From positions 62,001 to 126,000 of the forward strand of contig NZ_JAOALK010000047.1 of assembly GCF_025154055.1 (NCBI RefSeq): DNA of 64,000 nt. Direction: 5' to 3'. The notes under the pieces were generated by a model. It searched no databases. It worked only from the letters and a program-made list of their open reading frames with translations, and was not told the origin of the DNA. Source of the stretch: Aquibacillus koreensis. GTDB lineage: Bacteria > Bacillota > Bacilli > Bacillales > Amphibacillaceae. Of the stretch, positions 23,966 to 33,874 are shown piece by piece. Positions within the stretch are counted from its first letter, which is position 1; each line of letters opens with the position of its first letter. Made by a program: the position numbers and the translations under genes.

Positions 23966-25333
23966 ATGATATTTAAAAGGAAAGAATTTAAAAGCAGACG
24001 TCAATTGTCATCCATACATCTAATTGTACTTTTTTATGTATTGGCAGTTTGTTTTTCATCGATTCTACTAAGTTTACCTTTTCTGCATAAAACAGGAGTG
24101 GAGTTATCTCTTCTTGATACAATATTTACTGCAATTAGCGCCATCAGTGTAACAGGCTTAACTGTAGTTTCTACTGCAGATACATTTAATACTGCCGGGA
24201 AGATTGCGCTTACTGTTGTGTTGCAATTTGGTGGGATAGGGATCATGACTCTAGGAACATTTATCTATATATTGTTTGGAAAGAAGATTGGGTTAAGAGA
24301 AAGACAATTAATTAAAATTGATCAAAACCGGACGACTCTTTCAGGGTTAGTAAAGTTGATGTTAAAAATCCTTCAAATAATTATAATCATAGAATTAATT
24401 GGTACTGTGATTCTATCAAGCTATCTTTTAATGTACTACGAAACATGGCAGGAAGCTTTATTACAAGGATTCTTTGCTGCAGTTAGTGCGACAACAAACG
24501 CGGGTTTTGATATAACTGGTTCTTCTTTAATCCCATTTGCAAACGATTATTTTGTTCAGTTTATTAATATGCTCCTTTTAATACTAGGTGCGATCGGTTT
24601 CCCTGTTTTAATTGAAGTCCAGGAACTGTTAAGAGGGAAAAACAAACTTAAAAACGGTAAGTACCATTTTTCTCTTTTTACCAAGTTAACAACAACAACT
24701 TTTTTTGGCTTAGTACTTTTTGGCGCGGTGATGATTTATCTATTCGAGCAACATGCGTTTTTTGCAAATAAAACATGGCATGAATCCCTTTTTTATAGTT
24801 TGTTCCAGTCGGTCACAACCCGGAATGGAGGACTTGCGACGATGGATGTTAGTGAATTTCAAGACCCTACGTTACTGATAATTAGCATCCTTATGTTTAT
24901 TGGTGCTTCCCCTAGTAGTGTGGGTGGAGGGATTCGGACCACTACTTTTGCGATTATGCTATTAGCTATATACAATTATGCAAAAGGCAACACTTGTATA
25001 AAAGTATTTGGAAGGGAAATTGACCAAGAAGATATTATGCGATCTTTTATCGTCATATTTACAGCTGGTATCTTATGTGGTACAGCCATCATATTTTTAT
25101 CAGCGACAGAAAGTTTCTCGACTATAGCCATTATATTTGAAGTAACTTCTGCTTTTGGGACGACAGGGTTATCGATGGGAATAACTCCCGACTTATCTAC
25201 AGTTGGAGAAGTTATAATTATGTTTCTTATGTTTGTTGGAAGAATTGGAATATTCTCCTTCCTATTTTTGTTAAGAGGGAATGACACAAAAGACATTTTC
25301 CATTATCCAACTGAAAAAATAATTATTGGTTAA
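23966..25333 (+). CDS. KtrB/TrkH-type potassium (Na-coupled) channel subunit, copy 1
   Basis: 455 residues from ATG 23966 (GGGGGA seven bases before). An earlier frame start at 23930 would lengthen it, but the shorter form is exactly as long as its neighbour copy. It has four repeated membrane-pore-membrane units: the selectivity-filter glycines are in SVTGLTVV, SATTNAGFDIT, SVTTRNGGLATMD and SAFGTTGLSMGI. KtrB forms the K+ pore, and KtrA, a cytosolic NAD/ATP-binding ring, gates it. KtrA is not encoded here. Very similar to the next gene. Confidence 0.92.
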   Translation: MIFKRKEFKSRRQLSSIHLIVLFYVLAVCFSSILLSLPFLHKTGVELSLLDTIFTAISAISVTGLTVVSTADTFNTAGKIALTVVLQFGGIGIMTLGTFIYILFGKKIGLRERQLIKIDQNRTTLSGLVKLMLKILQIIIIIELIGTVILSSYLLMYYETWQEALLQGFFAAVSATTNAGFDITGSSLIPFANDYFVQFINMLLLILGAIGFPVLIEVQELLRGKNKLKNGKYHFSLFTKLTTTTFFGLVLFGAVMIYLFEQHAFFANKTWHESLFYSLFQSVTTRNGGLATMDVSEFQDPTLLIISILMFIGASPSSVGGGIRTTTFAIMLLAIYNYAKGNTCIKVFGREIDQEDIMRSFIVIFTAGILCGTAIIFLSATESFSTIAIIFEVTSAFGTTGLSMGITPDLSTVGEVIIMFLMFVGRIGIFSFLFLLRGNDTKDIFHYPTEKIIIG

Positions 25334-25351
25334 TCTAATAAAACTACTGCA

Positions 25352-25383
25352 AACCTACAGATATTCATCTGTGGGTGTTTTTT
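25352..25383 (+). terminator. Terminator between the two KtrB-like genes
   Basis: Arms ACCTACAGAT and ATCTGTGGGT (with G-T pairs) around a small loop, followed by GTTTTTTT. The two copies are therefore separate transcription units. Confidence 0.8.
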
Positions 25384-25514
25384 TGGCTTTAATGATGTTT
25401 ATACTAATAGGGGTGTACTCGCCAATCACATCATAAAAATTAATGTCCCAACAGATTGCTTTTGTGTTAAACTTACAAATAGTTTGATGTGATTATAGGT
25501 CAAGGAGCTTTTTC

Positions 25515-26882
25515 ATGCATTTATTTTCTAAAGAATTTAAACTCTCAAAACAACTAACAACGATACATCTGATTGTGTTGTATTATTTACTGGCTGTAGG
25601 ATTTTCTACACTTTTGTTAAGCTTGCCCATCTTTCATCAAGACGGTGTGGATCTTACCTTTATCGATATTTTATTCACTGCGGTAAGTGCTATTAGTGTA
25701 ACTGGTTTAACGGTAGTTTCCACTGCAGAGACATTTAATGCTTACGGAAAAATTGCGATCACAGTTATTTTGCAATTTGGTGGAATCGGAATTATGACCA
25801 TGGGAACATTCGTATGGGTATTACTTGGAAAGAAAATCGGCCTCCGAGGCAGACAGCTAATTAGGGTAGACCAAAATAGTAAAACATTATCTGGATTAGT
25901 AAAATTGATGCTTCAAATATTTAAGATAATTTTGCTTATTGAACTCGTAGGAACGATTATTTTATCTACTTATTTTTTAACTTATTATGATACATGGCAA
26001 GAGGCATTGTTGCATGGTTTTTTTGGAGCTGTTAGTGCAACAACAAACGGTGGTTTTGATATTACGGGGTCTTCCTTAATGCCGTTTGCAAATGATTACT
26101 TCGTACAGTTTATTAATATTATCTTGATTATTCTTGGGGCGATAGGTTTCCCTGTTCTTATTGAAATTCAAGAATTGCTAAAAGGAATGTTTAAAGATAA
26201 TGGAGAAACGTATCGTTTTTCTTTATTTACAAAGCTTACTACTTTTACCTTCTTTGGATTAGTACTTATTGGTTGGTTATTGATTTTCCTGCTGGAACGG
26301 AATGCTTTCTTTGCAGACAAAACGTGGCATGAGACGTTTTTCTATAGTCTATTTCAGTCCGTTACCTCTCGTAGTGGGGGCTTGTCAACAATGGATGTCA
26401 ATGATTTTTCCCTACCAACCTTATTGCTAACTAGTGTTCTGATGTTTATTGGGGCATCGCCAAGCAGTGTGGGTGGTGGAATTCGGACAACTACCTTTGC
26501 TATCATGCTCCTTTCTATTTATAACTACGCCAAAGGTAACTCTAGTATCAAAGTATTTGGAAGGGAAATTGACCAAGAAGATATTACGCGCTCCTTTATT
26601 GTTATTTCAACAGCATCTTTATTGGTCATTTCATCGATAATCATTTTAGCTACGACGGAGAGCCTTCCTATTTTGGCTATCATATTTGAGGTTTGTTCCG
26701 CCTTTGGAACGACCGGTTTATCCATGGGCATAACACCAGATCTATCAACCTTTGGAAAAACCGTTATCATGCTTCTGATGTTTATTGGTCGTATCGGCAT
26801 CTTCTCGTTCTTATTCTTGTTAAGAGGAAAAGGCACAAAAGATGTTTTCCGTTATCCATCAGAGAAAGTGATTATTGGTTAA
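25515..26882 (+). CDS. KtrB/TrkH-type potassium channel subunit, copy 2
   Basis: 455 residues, the same length as copy 1 and identical in many long stretches, such as SAISVTGLTVVSTAETFN and ASPSSVGGGIRTTTFAIML. The filter motifs of the four pore units are all present: SVTGLTVV, SATTNGGFDIT, SVTSRSGGLSTMD and SAFGTTGLSMGI. A tandem duplication after or before speciation explains the pair. Each copy has its own leader and terminator, so they could respond to different conditions, for instance osmotic shock or K+ limitation. KtrA must come from elsewhere. Confidence 0.92.
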   Translation: MHLFSKEFKLSKQLTTIHLIVLYYLLAVGFSTLLLSLPIFHQDGVDLTFIDILFTAVSAISVTGLTVVSTAETFNAYGKIAITVILQFGGIGIMTMGTFVWVLLGKKIGLRGRQLIRVDQNSKTLSGLVKLMLQIFKIILLIELVGTIILSTYFLTYYDTWQEALLHGFFGAVSATTNGGFDITGSSLMPFANDYFVQFINIILIILGAIGFPVLIEIQELLKGMFKDNGETYRFSLFTKLTTFTFFGLVLIGWLLIFLLERNAFFADKTWHETFFYSLFQSVTSRSGGLSTMDVNDFSLPTLLLTSVLMFIGASPSSVGGGIRTTTFAIMLLSIYNYAKGNSSIKVFGREIDQEDITRSFIVISTASLLVISSIIILATTESLPILAIIFEVCSAFGTTGLSMGITPDLSTFGKTVIMLLMFIGRIGIFSFLFLLRGKGTKDVFRYPSEKVIIG

Positions 26883-26889
26883 TATATAG

Positions 26890-26953
26890 GAACAGGAATT
26901 CCATTTCTGGTTAGCGACACATAGCTAGCTTGGATAGAGAATTCCTGTTTTTA
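26890..26953 (+). terminator. Terminator of KtrB-like copy 2
   Basis: Arms AACAGGAATTC (26890-26900) and GAATTCCTGTT, separated by 38 bases, ending in TTTTTATTT. Confidence 0.75.
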
Positions 26954-26977
26954 TTTAATTCAGTTCATTTCATAAAG

Positions 26978-27129
26978 ATTATGTCGGATTTGATGTAAAT
27001 TGCGTTGTAACTATAAGTAGCGGCTAATAAGGTTGATCTTGGCGGCAAGTTGTTAAAATAACGTACTGTATAGCCGCTTGGGTTCAACAGTAGTCTAAAA
27101 CAAAAGAATAAGGTCTCTCACAGCCGCTC
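26978..27129. repeat. Degenerate copy of the four-armed repeat, locus B left half
   Basis: Segments AGCGGCTAAT and GGCGGCAAGTTG resemble forward arms. ATAACGTACTGTATAGCCGC (27059-27078) and GAATAAGGTCTCTCACAGCC (27107-27126) are reverse arms. It is joined end to end with the better copy at 27150-27330. Confidence 0.55.
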
Positions 27130-27149
27130 AGAAATATAAGGTCAATTTG

Positions 27150-27330
27150 GCGGTCATGAGATCCGTTATTCACTTAAAATCCAAGATTATCAAATTTTGC
27201 CGGTCACCAGATCCGTTATTTGCCCTAATTGCATTGGTTTCGATGAGATTTTGGTAAAATAGCGTACTGTACGACCGCTTAAAATCAAAATTGACCAAAA
27301 ACAGGAAAATAAGGGATCTCATGACCGCTT
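27150..27330. repeat. Four-armed nested inverted intergenic repeat, locus B
   Basis: Arms in order: F1 GCGGTCATGAGATCCGTTAT (27150-27169), F2 CCGGTCACCAGATCCGTTAT (27200-27219), R1 containing TAGCGTACTGTACGACCGCT (27260-27279), R2 containing AAGGGATCTCATGACCGCTT (27311-27330). F1 pairs with R2 and F2 with R1, and the linkers pair too (TCAAATTTTG with TCAAAATTGA), so a long stem can form. There is no ORF and no T-run. Together with 26978-27129 it fills most of the 650-bp gap; no clear gene is seen in 27331-27532, apart from a weak 62-codon frame on the minus strand. Confidence 0.75.
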
Positions 27331-27532
27331 GCGTTGTATGCACTCATTATCTTTGCGTGACGGCGCACTCTATAGTAAAACTGCAGTACTTGTTCAATTG
27401 TCTCAGAATTATAAATTATCCGTAAATTTCCTCCATTACCTATCCAATCTGCTTGCATTGCCCTCACCCTCATGTAGTATAGTTATAATAAGGATATTTG
27501 TGTAAATGTAGTAACCAGAATATGGAAGGGGC

Positions 27533-28504
27533 ATGGATAGAATGACGCAACAGACTTACCTGTATAATTCCAAAGTTGGTAAAGTGTTAAAAAATATAAA
27601 TAAAGTAATGATCGGAAAAGATGAGGCTGCAACACTTAGCTTAGTAGCATTACTGGCTGAAGGGCATGTTTTGTTAGAAGATGTTCCTGGTGTTGGGAAA
27701 ACGATGCTAGTTCGAACACTTGCCAAATCACTAGACTGTGAATTCAAGCGAATCCAATTTACTCCAGATTTACTTCCGTCAGATGTTACTGGGGTATCTA
27801 TATATAACCCAAAAGAACTTCAATTTGAGTTTAGAGGTGGCCCGATCTTAGGTGACGTGGTGCTTGCGGATGAGATTAATCGTACGTCGCCGAAAACGCA
27901 ATCTTCTTTATTGGAAGCAATGGAGGAGATGAGTGTGACAGTTGATGGTAAAACAATCGATTTAAAGAAACCGTTTTTCGTTATGGCAACGCAAAATCCA
28001 ATTGAATACGAGGGGACGTATCCTTTACCAGAAGCGCAATTGGATCGGTTTATTTTAAAATTAAAAATGGGTTATCCAAATCCAGAACAGGAACTAGAAA
28101 TGCTAGACCGTACGTCAAAAGAGCATCCAATTCATCAAGTGGAGGCTGTTATGAGTAAGGATGAACTAGTCGAAGCGCAACTCCAAGTAAGAGAAGTGTT
28201 TATCGATCAGAATGTGAAACAATATATTGTTCAATTGGTCACTGCAACAAGAGACCATGATTCTGTTTATTTAGGTGTAAGTCCGCGTGGATCGATTGCA
28301 TTGATGAAGGCTGCGAAGGCATATGCGTACATTCATGACCGTGATTATGTCATTCCGGACGATGTAAAATATTTAGCGCCGTTTGTGTTGACCCACCGCA
28401 TTATTCTTAACTCAGAGGCGAAATTTGATGGCGTTAGTACAGATCATGTGATTGAAGAATTACTAGAAAAAGTAGCAATCCCTGTACGAAGGGAATTTCG
28501 TTAA
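27533..28504 (+). CDS. yeaC: MoxR-family AAA ATPase
   Basis: 323 residues. Walker A is PGVGKTMLV (about residues 54-62), Walker B is VVLADEINR (about 110-118), and sensor 1 is FVMATQNPIEYEGTYPLPEA. MoxR ATPases work as chaperones that insert metal or otherwise mature a target, usually together with DUF58 and transglutaminase-like proteins, as here. The same three genes stand before guaA in B. subtilis (yeaC-yeaD-yebA). Its stop overlaps the start of the DUF58 gene by one base (TAATG). Confidence 0.92.
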   Translation: MDRMTQQTYLYNSKVGKVLKNINKVMIGKDEAATLSLVALLAEGHVLLEDVPGVGKTMLVRTLAKSLDCEFKRIQFTPDLLPSDVTGVSIYNPKELQFEFRGGPILGDVVLADEINRTSPKTQSSLLEAMEEMSVTVDGKTIDLKKPFFVMATQNPIEYEGTYPLPEAQLDRFILKLKMGYPNPEQELEMLDRTSKEHPIHQVEAVMSKDELVEAQLQVREVFIDQNVKQYIVQLVTATRDHDSVYLGVSPRGSIALMKAAKAYAYIHDRDYVIPDDVKYLAPFVLTHRIILNSEAKFDGVSTDHVIEELLEKVAIPVRREFR

Positions 28505-29769
28505 TGAAAGAAAAAGTTATTTTTGCTCTAAAACTATGCCAGGTATTGCTCCTATTTGCAATCTTTTATACGTATGCAATGTTCCAAGGTGGCTTTGTAA
28601 GTTGGTTCCTCTTTTATGGCTTCTTACCTATCATCTTATACCTTTTTCTTTTACTTCTCTATCCCATTTCAACATGGACAGTAAAGAGAAAAATACCGAA
28701 GCATGTTGTACAATCTGGTAATCATATACAAGTAGAAATTGAGATTACTAGAAATTTTGCTTTCCCGATTGCCTATCTCGTTGTTGAAGAGTATTTTCCT
28801 GCATCACTACAGTATGAGAGTATAAGTAGGAACCAATATAAATATATGACTGATCCTACCAGGCTATCGATAAAAAGAATGGAAAAGAAGCTCATCTTTC
28901 CATGGTTTAAGCGGACGATGACGGTAAATTATACGCTAAACAATATACCGCGTGGAGAACATCACATGAAAGCTATTCGAATTAAAACAGGTGACTTTTT
29001 TGGTTTTATAAAAAAAGACTGTGTGTATCAGGTGAATAATCATATTCTTGCGTATCCACACCAACGAAAGGTGTCTTTAAAAGAAAAAGTAAACAGTTTC
29101 GATGAAGGTGCATCGCCTGCTTATACAGTGAATCATAAAAATACGAATGTCGTTTCTGGTGTGCGCGAATATATGCCAGGTGATCGTTTTTCCTGGATAG
29201 ATTGGAAAACAACTGCCCGTAAAGATGCAGTGATGACAAAGGAATTTGAGCAAGAGAAAAGCTCCTTGTTATTACTTATTATGGACAGCACGGCGTATGA
29301 AGGGCAGAACAAAATAAGTTTTGAGGCAAGTGTAGAATTAACAGCTTCTATTATTAAGTCGATGCGGAATCAATCTTCGCAATTGTCACTGATCGCCATT
29401 GGTGAGGAAAGAGTGTATTTTCCGTTTAGTCAAGACCCTAGCAAGAATGAACAAATGAATGCCTTATTAGCAAAAGTGCAGCCAAGAGGAGATGTGCCGT
29501 TCCCGCTCCAGTTAATGCAAGAATATAAGAAAATACCACAAGGAATCATGACGATGGTTGTGATTACTTACGTGGATCAAGATATGGTGGAGGCACTGCT
29601 TCATTTACGACGAAAAAGTAAACAAGTAATTGTTTTCCTAATAAAACCTGCTTCAAAGATGACCCGATTAGACAAAGAGTACATCCATCAATTATCGCTA
29701 AAAGGGGTCGTCATGAATGTATTAATGGAAGAGCAATTATCCAAGCCCGAAATCGAGGTGAGTATGTAA
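28504..29769 (+). CDS. yeaD: DUF58-domain membrane protein
   Basis: 421 residues. Two membrane segments at residues 8-28 and 33-52, then a beta-rich region and the DUF58 signature GVREYMPGDRFSWIDWKTTARK (about 218-239, shown in part by its key PGD and IDWK). After it comes a von Willebrand-like part with MDSTAYEG in place of the usual DxSxS site. It forms a module with the MoxR ATPase and the transglutaminase protein. Start and stop overlap both neighbours by one base, so all three are co-translated. Confidence 0.9.
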   Translation: MKEKVIFALKLCQVLLLFAIFYTYAMFQGGFVSWFLFYGFLPIILYLFLLLLYPISTWTVKRKIPKHVVQSGNHIQVEIEITRNFAFPIAYLVVEEYFPASLQYESISRNQYKYMTDPTRLSIKRMEKKLIFPWFKRTMTVNYTLNNIPRGEHHMKAIRIKTGDFFGFIKKDCVYQVNNHILAYPHQRKVSLKEKVNSFDEGASPAYTVNHKNTNVVSGVREYMPGDRFSWIDWKTTARKDAVMTKEFEQEKSSLLLLIMDSTAYEGQNKISFEASVELTASIIKSMRNQSSQLSLIAIGEERVYFPFSQDPSKNEQMNALLAKVQPRGDVPFPLQLMQEYKKIPQGIMTMVVITYVDQDMVEALLHLRRKSKQVIVFLIKPASKMTRLDKEYIHQLSLKGVVMNVLMEEQLSKPEIEVSM

Positions 29770-31997
29770 TGGACAATCTAGCGCAAAAAAGTAAAGCTAC
29801 TTATTCATCTCTTATTTACCTGTGTGGGTTTCTGTTGTTTTGGGAATGGTTACGACCATTAGATACGATTTCAGATACAGGTAGTTTGTCGGTGTTTGTC
29901 ATCTACGCGGCGTTTTGTTTTTTCATTTCCATACTTAGACCTAAATGGTGGCTATCAAGCTTGTTGAAATTAATAAGTCTGTTGTTTATCATCGATAGTT
30001 TATTTATTTCGGAAGCAATGTTTAGTCAATCTTGGTTTATCGTACTAAAAATGCATGCAACATTTAATATGGAGGTCATTCTTAATCAACAATGGTATCA
30101 AATGACGCCTTTGTTCCGAAGTGTCCTATTTTTAGTTTTGTTATGGTTAATGAGTTATCTCTTATACTATTGGTTTGTCGTTGCAAATCGAATCTTCTTG
30201 TTCATTCTATTAACCTTTGTTTATTTAACCATCCTAGATACGTTTACTACGTATAGTGCAAACGCTGCGATCGTACGCACGTTTATCATTTCATTAATCG
30301 CAATGGGGATCTCTAGTATATCGAAAGAGATTACGAGAGAGGCGATTAAACAAGTGAATGTAAAGAAATTAGCCTTGTGGTTTATTCCTTTGTTTGTCGT
30401 TATCTTTTCATCTACGGTGATTGGTTATGCATCGCCAAAGCTTAACCCGCAATGGCCAGACCCTGTTCCATTTTTCACTAGCACAGCAGAGCATGCTGGA
30501 TTTGGTAGTGGGGGTGGAAATGCAGTACAAAAATCAGGTTACGGAGAAAACGATTCTCGCTTAGGTGGGTCCTTTGTCGTTGATAATTCACCTGTATTCC
30601 AAGCGGCTGTTAACAAAAGTCACTATTGGAGAATTGAATCGAAAGATCTTTATACTGGCCTTGGGTGGGAGAGATCTACAGACTTAGACCTACAAGAACA
30701 AGATAACGACCAAATTGATTTAGAAATGTTTAATGATTCACTTGAGACGGAAGATTTAACAGCAATGGTCCGGTTTGAAGATGACGCAAATCTATCAAAA
30801 GTGGTCTATCCTTATGGTTTAACATCTATTCAGGGTAATCAACAGGTTCAGTATTTAGTGGACAGAGAAACGGGAACGATCGAATCAGAAGGTGGAGAGT
30901 TCCGTGATAATGGGCAAGGTTATCAAATCAACTATAGCTATCCATCCTTTTCTTTAGACAAACTCATAACTTCGAGTGAAGAAGATCCTGAAGAAATAAG
31001 TGATTTATACCTGCAGTTACCAGATGATTTACCTGAAAGGATAAGTGCATTAGCTGAAGACGTGGTTGTAGACGATCAAACGAGATACGACATGGTGAAG
31101 TCGATTGAAAGCTATTTTAATCGCAATGGATACAATTATGAAACAAATGGAGTGGCAGTACCAGAGGATGGCCAGGATTACGTTGACCAATTCTTGTTCG
31201 ATACGAAGATTGGTTATTGTGATAACTTCTCTACCTCGATGGTTGTTATGTTGCGTACACTCGATATACCAGCACGATGGGTAAAAGGCTTTACGAGTGG
31301 CCAACAAGCTGATGAACAAGCACCTAATCAAGACTTAACTGTTTATGAAGTGAGTAACGCAAATGCACACTCTTGGGTAGAGGTTTATTTTCCAGATGTG
31401 GGATGGGTTCCTTTTGAACCTACTAGAGGTTTTAGTAGTCCGGTTGATTTTTATGAAGAAGCCTCTGCTACGATAGATGATGAGCAAGAAGAAGAAGAAA
31501 CAGAGGAAACAGAAGAAACAACGGAGGATGAAACGGAAGAAGAGACTAGTGCAGCTGACCCAAGAGTCCCTCCAGGATTTGAAGATTTTGAAACTGGCTA
31601 TACTCCAAATGGCAGTAGTCAAGACAGTGCATCTATATGGGGATGGGTTGTTGCAGGAGTTGTATTAGCAGTGGGAGCGAGCCTGCTCTATCTGACGAGA
31701 TATCGTTGGGTTACCAGATGGTTGGTTAGCCGTTATAAGAAACGACACGATGCACAAGCTTATCAGGATGCTTATGAATATTTATTAAAAGTGTTAGATC
31801 ACAAAGGTTTAAAAAGAAATAAAGATCAAACACTAAGAGAATATGCTAGAATGATTGATAAAATATTTGAGTCAAATGAGATGAGTCGTTTCACGCATCA
31901 CTATGAACGGTTTTTATATAGAGATGAAGCGAGTTCAGAGCATTGGTCCAAAATGAGTGAATTATGGGAAAATTTAATTAAGCGTTCATTGTCTTGA
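29769..31997 (+). CDS. yebA: TgpA-like membrane protein with transglutaminase domain
   Basis: 742 residues. About six membrane segments at residues 12-215, then a large outer region with a transglutaminase/protease-like core: the Cys in GYCDNFSTSMVVMLR (about residue 484), the His in ANAHSWVEVYFP (about 533) and the Asp in DVGWVPFEPT. An acidic low-complexity stretch (about residues 572-597, Glu/Thr repeats) follows, then one membrane segment and a cytosolic DUF4129-like tail. It is the third member of the MoxR-DUF58-TgpA module. It lies upstream of guaA as in B. subtilis; target unknown. Confidence 0.9.
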   Translation: MDNLAQKSKATYSSLIYLCGFLLFWEWLRPLDTISDTGSLSVFVIYAAFCFFISILRPKWWLSSLLKLISLLFIIDSLFISEAMFSQSWFIVLKMHATFNMEVILNQQWYQMTPLFRSVLFLVLLWLMSYLLYYWFVVANRIFLFILLTFVYLTILDTFTTYSANAAIVRTFIISLIAMGISSISKEITREAIKQVNVKKLALWFIPLFVVIFSSTVIGYASPKLNPQWPDPVPFFTSTAEHAGFGSGGGNAVQKSGYGENDSRLGGSFVVDNSPVFQAAVNKSHYWRIESKDLYTGLGWERSTDLDLQEQDNDQIDLEMFNDSLETEDLTAMVRFEDDANLSKVVYPYGLTSIQGNQQVQYLVDRETGTIESEGGEFRDNGQGYQINYSYPSFSLDKLITSSEEDPEEISDLYLQLPDDLPERISALAEDVVVDDQTRYDMVKSIESYFNRNGYNYETNGVAVPEDGQDYVDQFLFDTKIGYCDNFSTSMVVMLRTLDIPARWVKGFTSGQQADEQAPNQDLTVYEVSNANAHSWVEVYFPDVGWVPFEPTRGFSSPVDFYEEASATIDDEQEEEETEETEETTEDETEEETSAADPRVPPGFEDFETGYTPNGSSQDSASIWGWVVAGVVLAVGASLLYLTRYRWVTRWLVSRYKKRHDAQAYQDAYEYLLKVLDHKGLKRNKDQTLREYARMIDKIFESNEMSRFTHHYERFLYRDEASSEHWSKMSELWENLIKRSLS

Positions 31998-32022
31998 CCG
32001 GATATAGACACATTGATAGAAT
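31994..32022 (+). promoter_or_regulatory. Promoter of guaA
   Basis: TTGACC (31994-31999), 17 bp spacer, TAGAAT (32017-32022). The start would be about 20 bp before the riboswitch. The -35 overlaps the stop of yebA. Confidence 0.7.
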
Positions 32023-32046
32023 AATATAAATTAATAATGAAAAATT

Positions 32047-32119
32047 CCTTCATATATACTCGATGATATGGTTCGAAAGTTTCTACCAGAACGCCGTAAA
32101 TGTTCTGACTATGAAGGCA
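32047..32119 (+). ncRNA. Guanine riboswitch of guaA
   Basis: Purine riboswitch with P1 arms CCTTCATA and TATGAAGG. The conserved core is present: ATATGGTTCGAAAGTTTCTACC and, before the 3' P1 arm, CTGACTATG. The C in GACTA is the specificity base that pairs with guanine (adenine types have T). A terminator follows at 32131, so guanine should switch guaA off. Confidence 0.92.
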
Positions 32120-32130
32120 GGTATCAACGG

Positions 32131-32178
32131 TGATTTCTGTCTTTCTCTGTATATGTACAGACAGAAATCACTTTTTCT
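32131..32178 (+). terminator. Riboswitch-controlled terminator before guaA
   Basis: Perfect 13-bp arms GTGATTTCTGTCT and AGACAGAAATCAC, then TTTTTCTTT. It lies between the riboswitch and guaA. Behind it a second hairpin, AGGCTGTTTG with CAAACAGTCT (32182-32229), stands before the ribosome site. Confidence 0.88.
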
Positions 32179-32278
32179 TTAGGCTGTTTGGGCAAAGTTT
32201 TGTTAAAGACAACAATCTTATCAAACAGTCTTTCAATAAAAGGCTGATGGTAGGTTACATAAATAAGGAGATGAAAAC

Positions 32279-33817
32279 ATGGAACTCAATAACGAAATGA
32301 TTCTAGTATTAGACTTTGGTAGTCAATATAATCAACTGATTACTAGACGTATTAGAGAATTTGGTGTTTATAGTGAATTACACTCGCACAGAATAACAGC
32401 AGAAGAAATTAAAGAAATAAATCCAAAAGGTATTATTTTATCAGGTGGCCCGCATAGTGTATATGGAGAGAATAGTTTTCGTTGTGACGAAGCGCTCTTT
32501 GACTTAGGTATTCCTGTCCTAGGAATTTGCTATGGTATGCAACTGATGACGCAACACTTTGGTGGAAATGTAAGAAGAGCAAACGAAAGAGAGTATGGGA
32601 AAGCAGACATTCAAGTAACAGCAAATGCAAAACTGTTTGAAGGAACACCACATGCGCAAACCGTTTGGATGAGCCATGGCGATAAAATTATTGAAGCACC
32701 TGCAGGATTTACGATTGACGCGACTAGTCAGTCTACTCCAGTAGCAGCGATGAGTGATGTAGAACGTCACTTCTATGGTGTTCAATTTCACCCAGAAGTA
32801 AGAAATACGGAATATGGGAACGACTTATTAAAACAGTTCGTATTTTCTGTTTGTGAATGTAAAGGCGACTGGACAATGGCGAATTTTATAGATCAAGAAG
32901 TAGAAAAAATTCGTGAACTAGTAGGATCCAATAAAGTGCTTTGTGCATTAAGTGGTGGGGTAGACTCATCTGTGGTTGCAGCCCTTATTCATAAAGCAAT
33001 TGGTGATCAACTTACTTGTATGTTTGTCGACCATGGTTTATTGAGAAAAGATGAAGCAGACACAGTAATGGAAACGTTCCGTGATGGTTTCCATATGAAT
33101 ATTATCAAAATTGATGCGCAAGACCGTTTCTTAAGCAAGTTAAAAGGTGTCTCAGATCCGGAGCAAAAACGCAAAATCATCGGAAATGAATTTATTTATG
33201 TGTTTGATGAAGAGGCTGCAAAGCTTAAGGACTTTGACTATTTAGCACAAGGCACGTTATATACAGACATTGTAGAAAGTGGTACAGAAACAGCTCAAAC
33301 GATCAAATCCCACCATAACGTAGGTGGATTACCTGAAGATATGCAATTTGAGCTTATTGAGCCATTAAATACGTTGTTTAAGGACGAGGTTCGTGCGCTG
33401 GGATTAGAGTTAGGTGTTCCAGAGGAAATCGTATGGAGACAACCATTCCCAGGTCCAGGACTAGGGATCCGTGTGTTAGGCGAGGTAACCGATGAAAAAA
33501 TCGAGATTGTTAGAGAATCTGATGCAATTTTAAGAGAAGAAATCAAAAATGCTGGATTAGACCGTGACATCTGGCAATATTTCACCGTATTACCTGACAT
33601 TCGAAGTGTCGGTGTAATGGGTGATGCGCGAACATATGATTATACAATTGGGATTCGTGCCGTAACTTCGATCGATGGAATGACATCGGATTGGGCTAGA
33701 ATTCCGTGGGAAGTACTTGAAAAAATATCAACAAGAATCGTAAACGAAGTCGATCACATCAATCGCGTGGTGTATGACATTACGAGTAAGCCACCTGCAA
33801 CGATTGAGTGGGAATAG
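32279..33817 (+). CDS. guaA: GMP synthase (glutamine-hydrolysing)
   Basis: 512 residues, normal length. The amidotransferase domain has the Cys84 nucleophile in [10 protein letters not shown] and the His in [10 protein letters not shown]; the synthetase part has the ATP-pyrophosphatase loop SGGVDSSV (about residue 226). The C-terminal dimer part ends PPATIEWE as in all GuaA proteins. It turns XMP, glutamine and ATP into GMP. The leader has a guanine riboswitch with terminator, and the gene lies between yebA and pbuG as in B. subtilis. Confidence 0.97.
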   Translation: MELNNEMILVLDFGSQYNQLITRRIREFGVYSELHSHRITAEEIKEINPKGIILSGGPHSVYGENSFRCDEALFDLGIPVLGICYGMQLMTQHFGGNVRRANEREYGKADIQVTANAKLFEGTPHAQTVWMSHGDKIIEAPAGFTIDATSQSTPVAAMSDVERHFYGVQFHPEVRNTEYGNDLLKQFVFSVCECKGDWTMANFIDQEVEKIRELVGSNKVLCALSGGVDSSVVAALIHKAIGDQLTCMFVDHGLLRKDEADTVMETFRDGFHMNIIKIDAQDRFLSKLKGVSDPEQKRKIIGNEFIYVFDEEAAKLKDFDYLAQGTLYTDIVESGTETAQTIKSHHNVGGLPEDMQFELIEPLNTLFKDEVRALGLELGVPEEIVWRQPFPGPGLGIRVLGEVTDEKIEIVRESDAILREEIKNAGLDRDIWQYFTVLPDIRSVGVMGDARTYDYTIGIRAVTSIDGMTSDWARIPWEVLEKISTRIVNEVDHINRVVYDITSKPPATIEWE

Positions 33818-33874
33818 AGTGAGTAAACAATAGACCTTTCGAGTTAGGAGGTCTATTGTTTTTGTTCTAATAAC

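Noticed and set aside
27285-27473. 62-codon minus-strand frame next to the repeat
   Set aside because: Its end lies in the repeat arm and no good ribosome site stands at its start; perhaps a decayed gene, but not supported.
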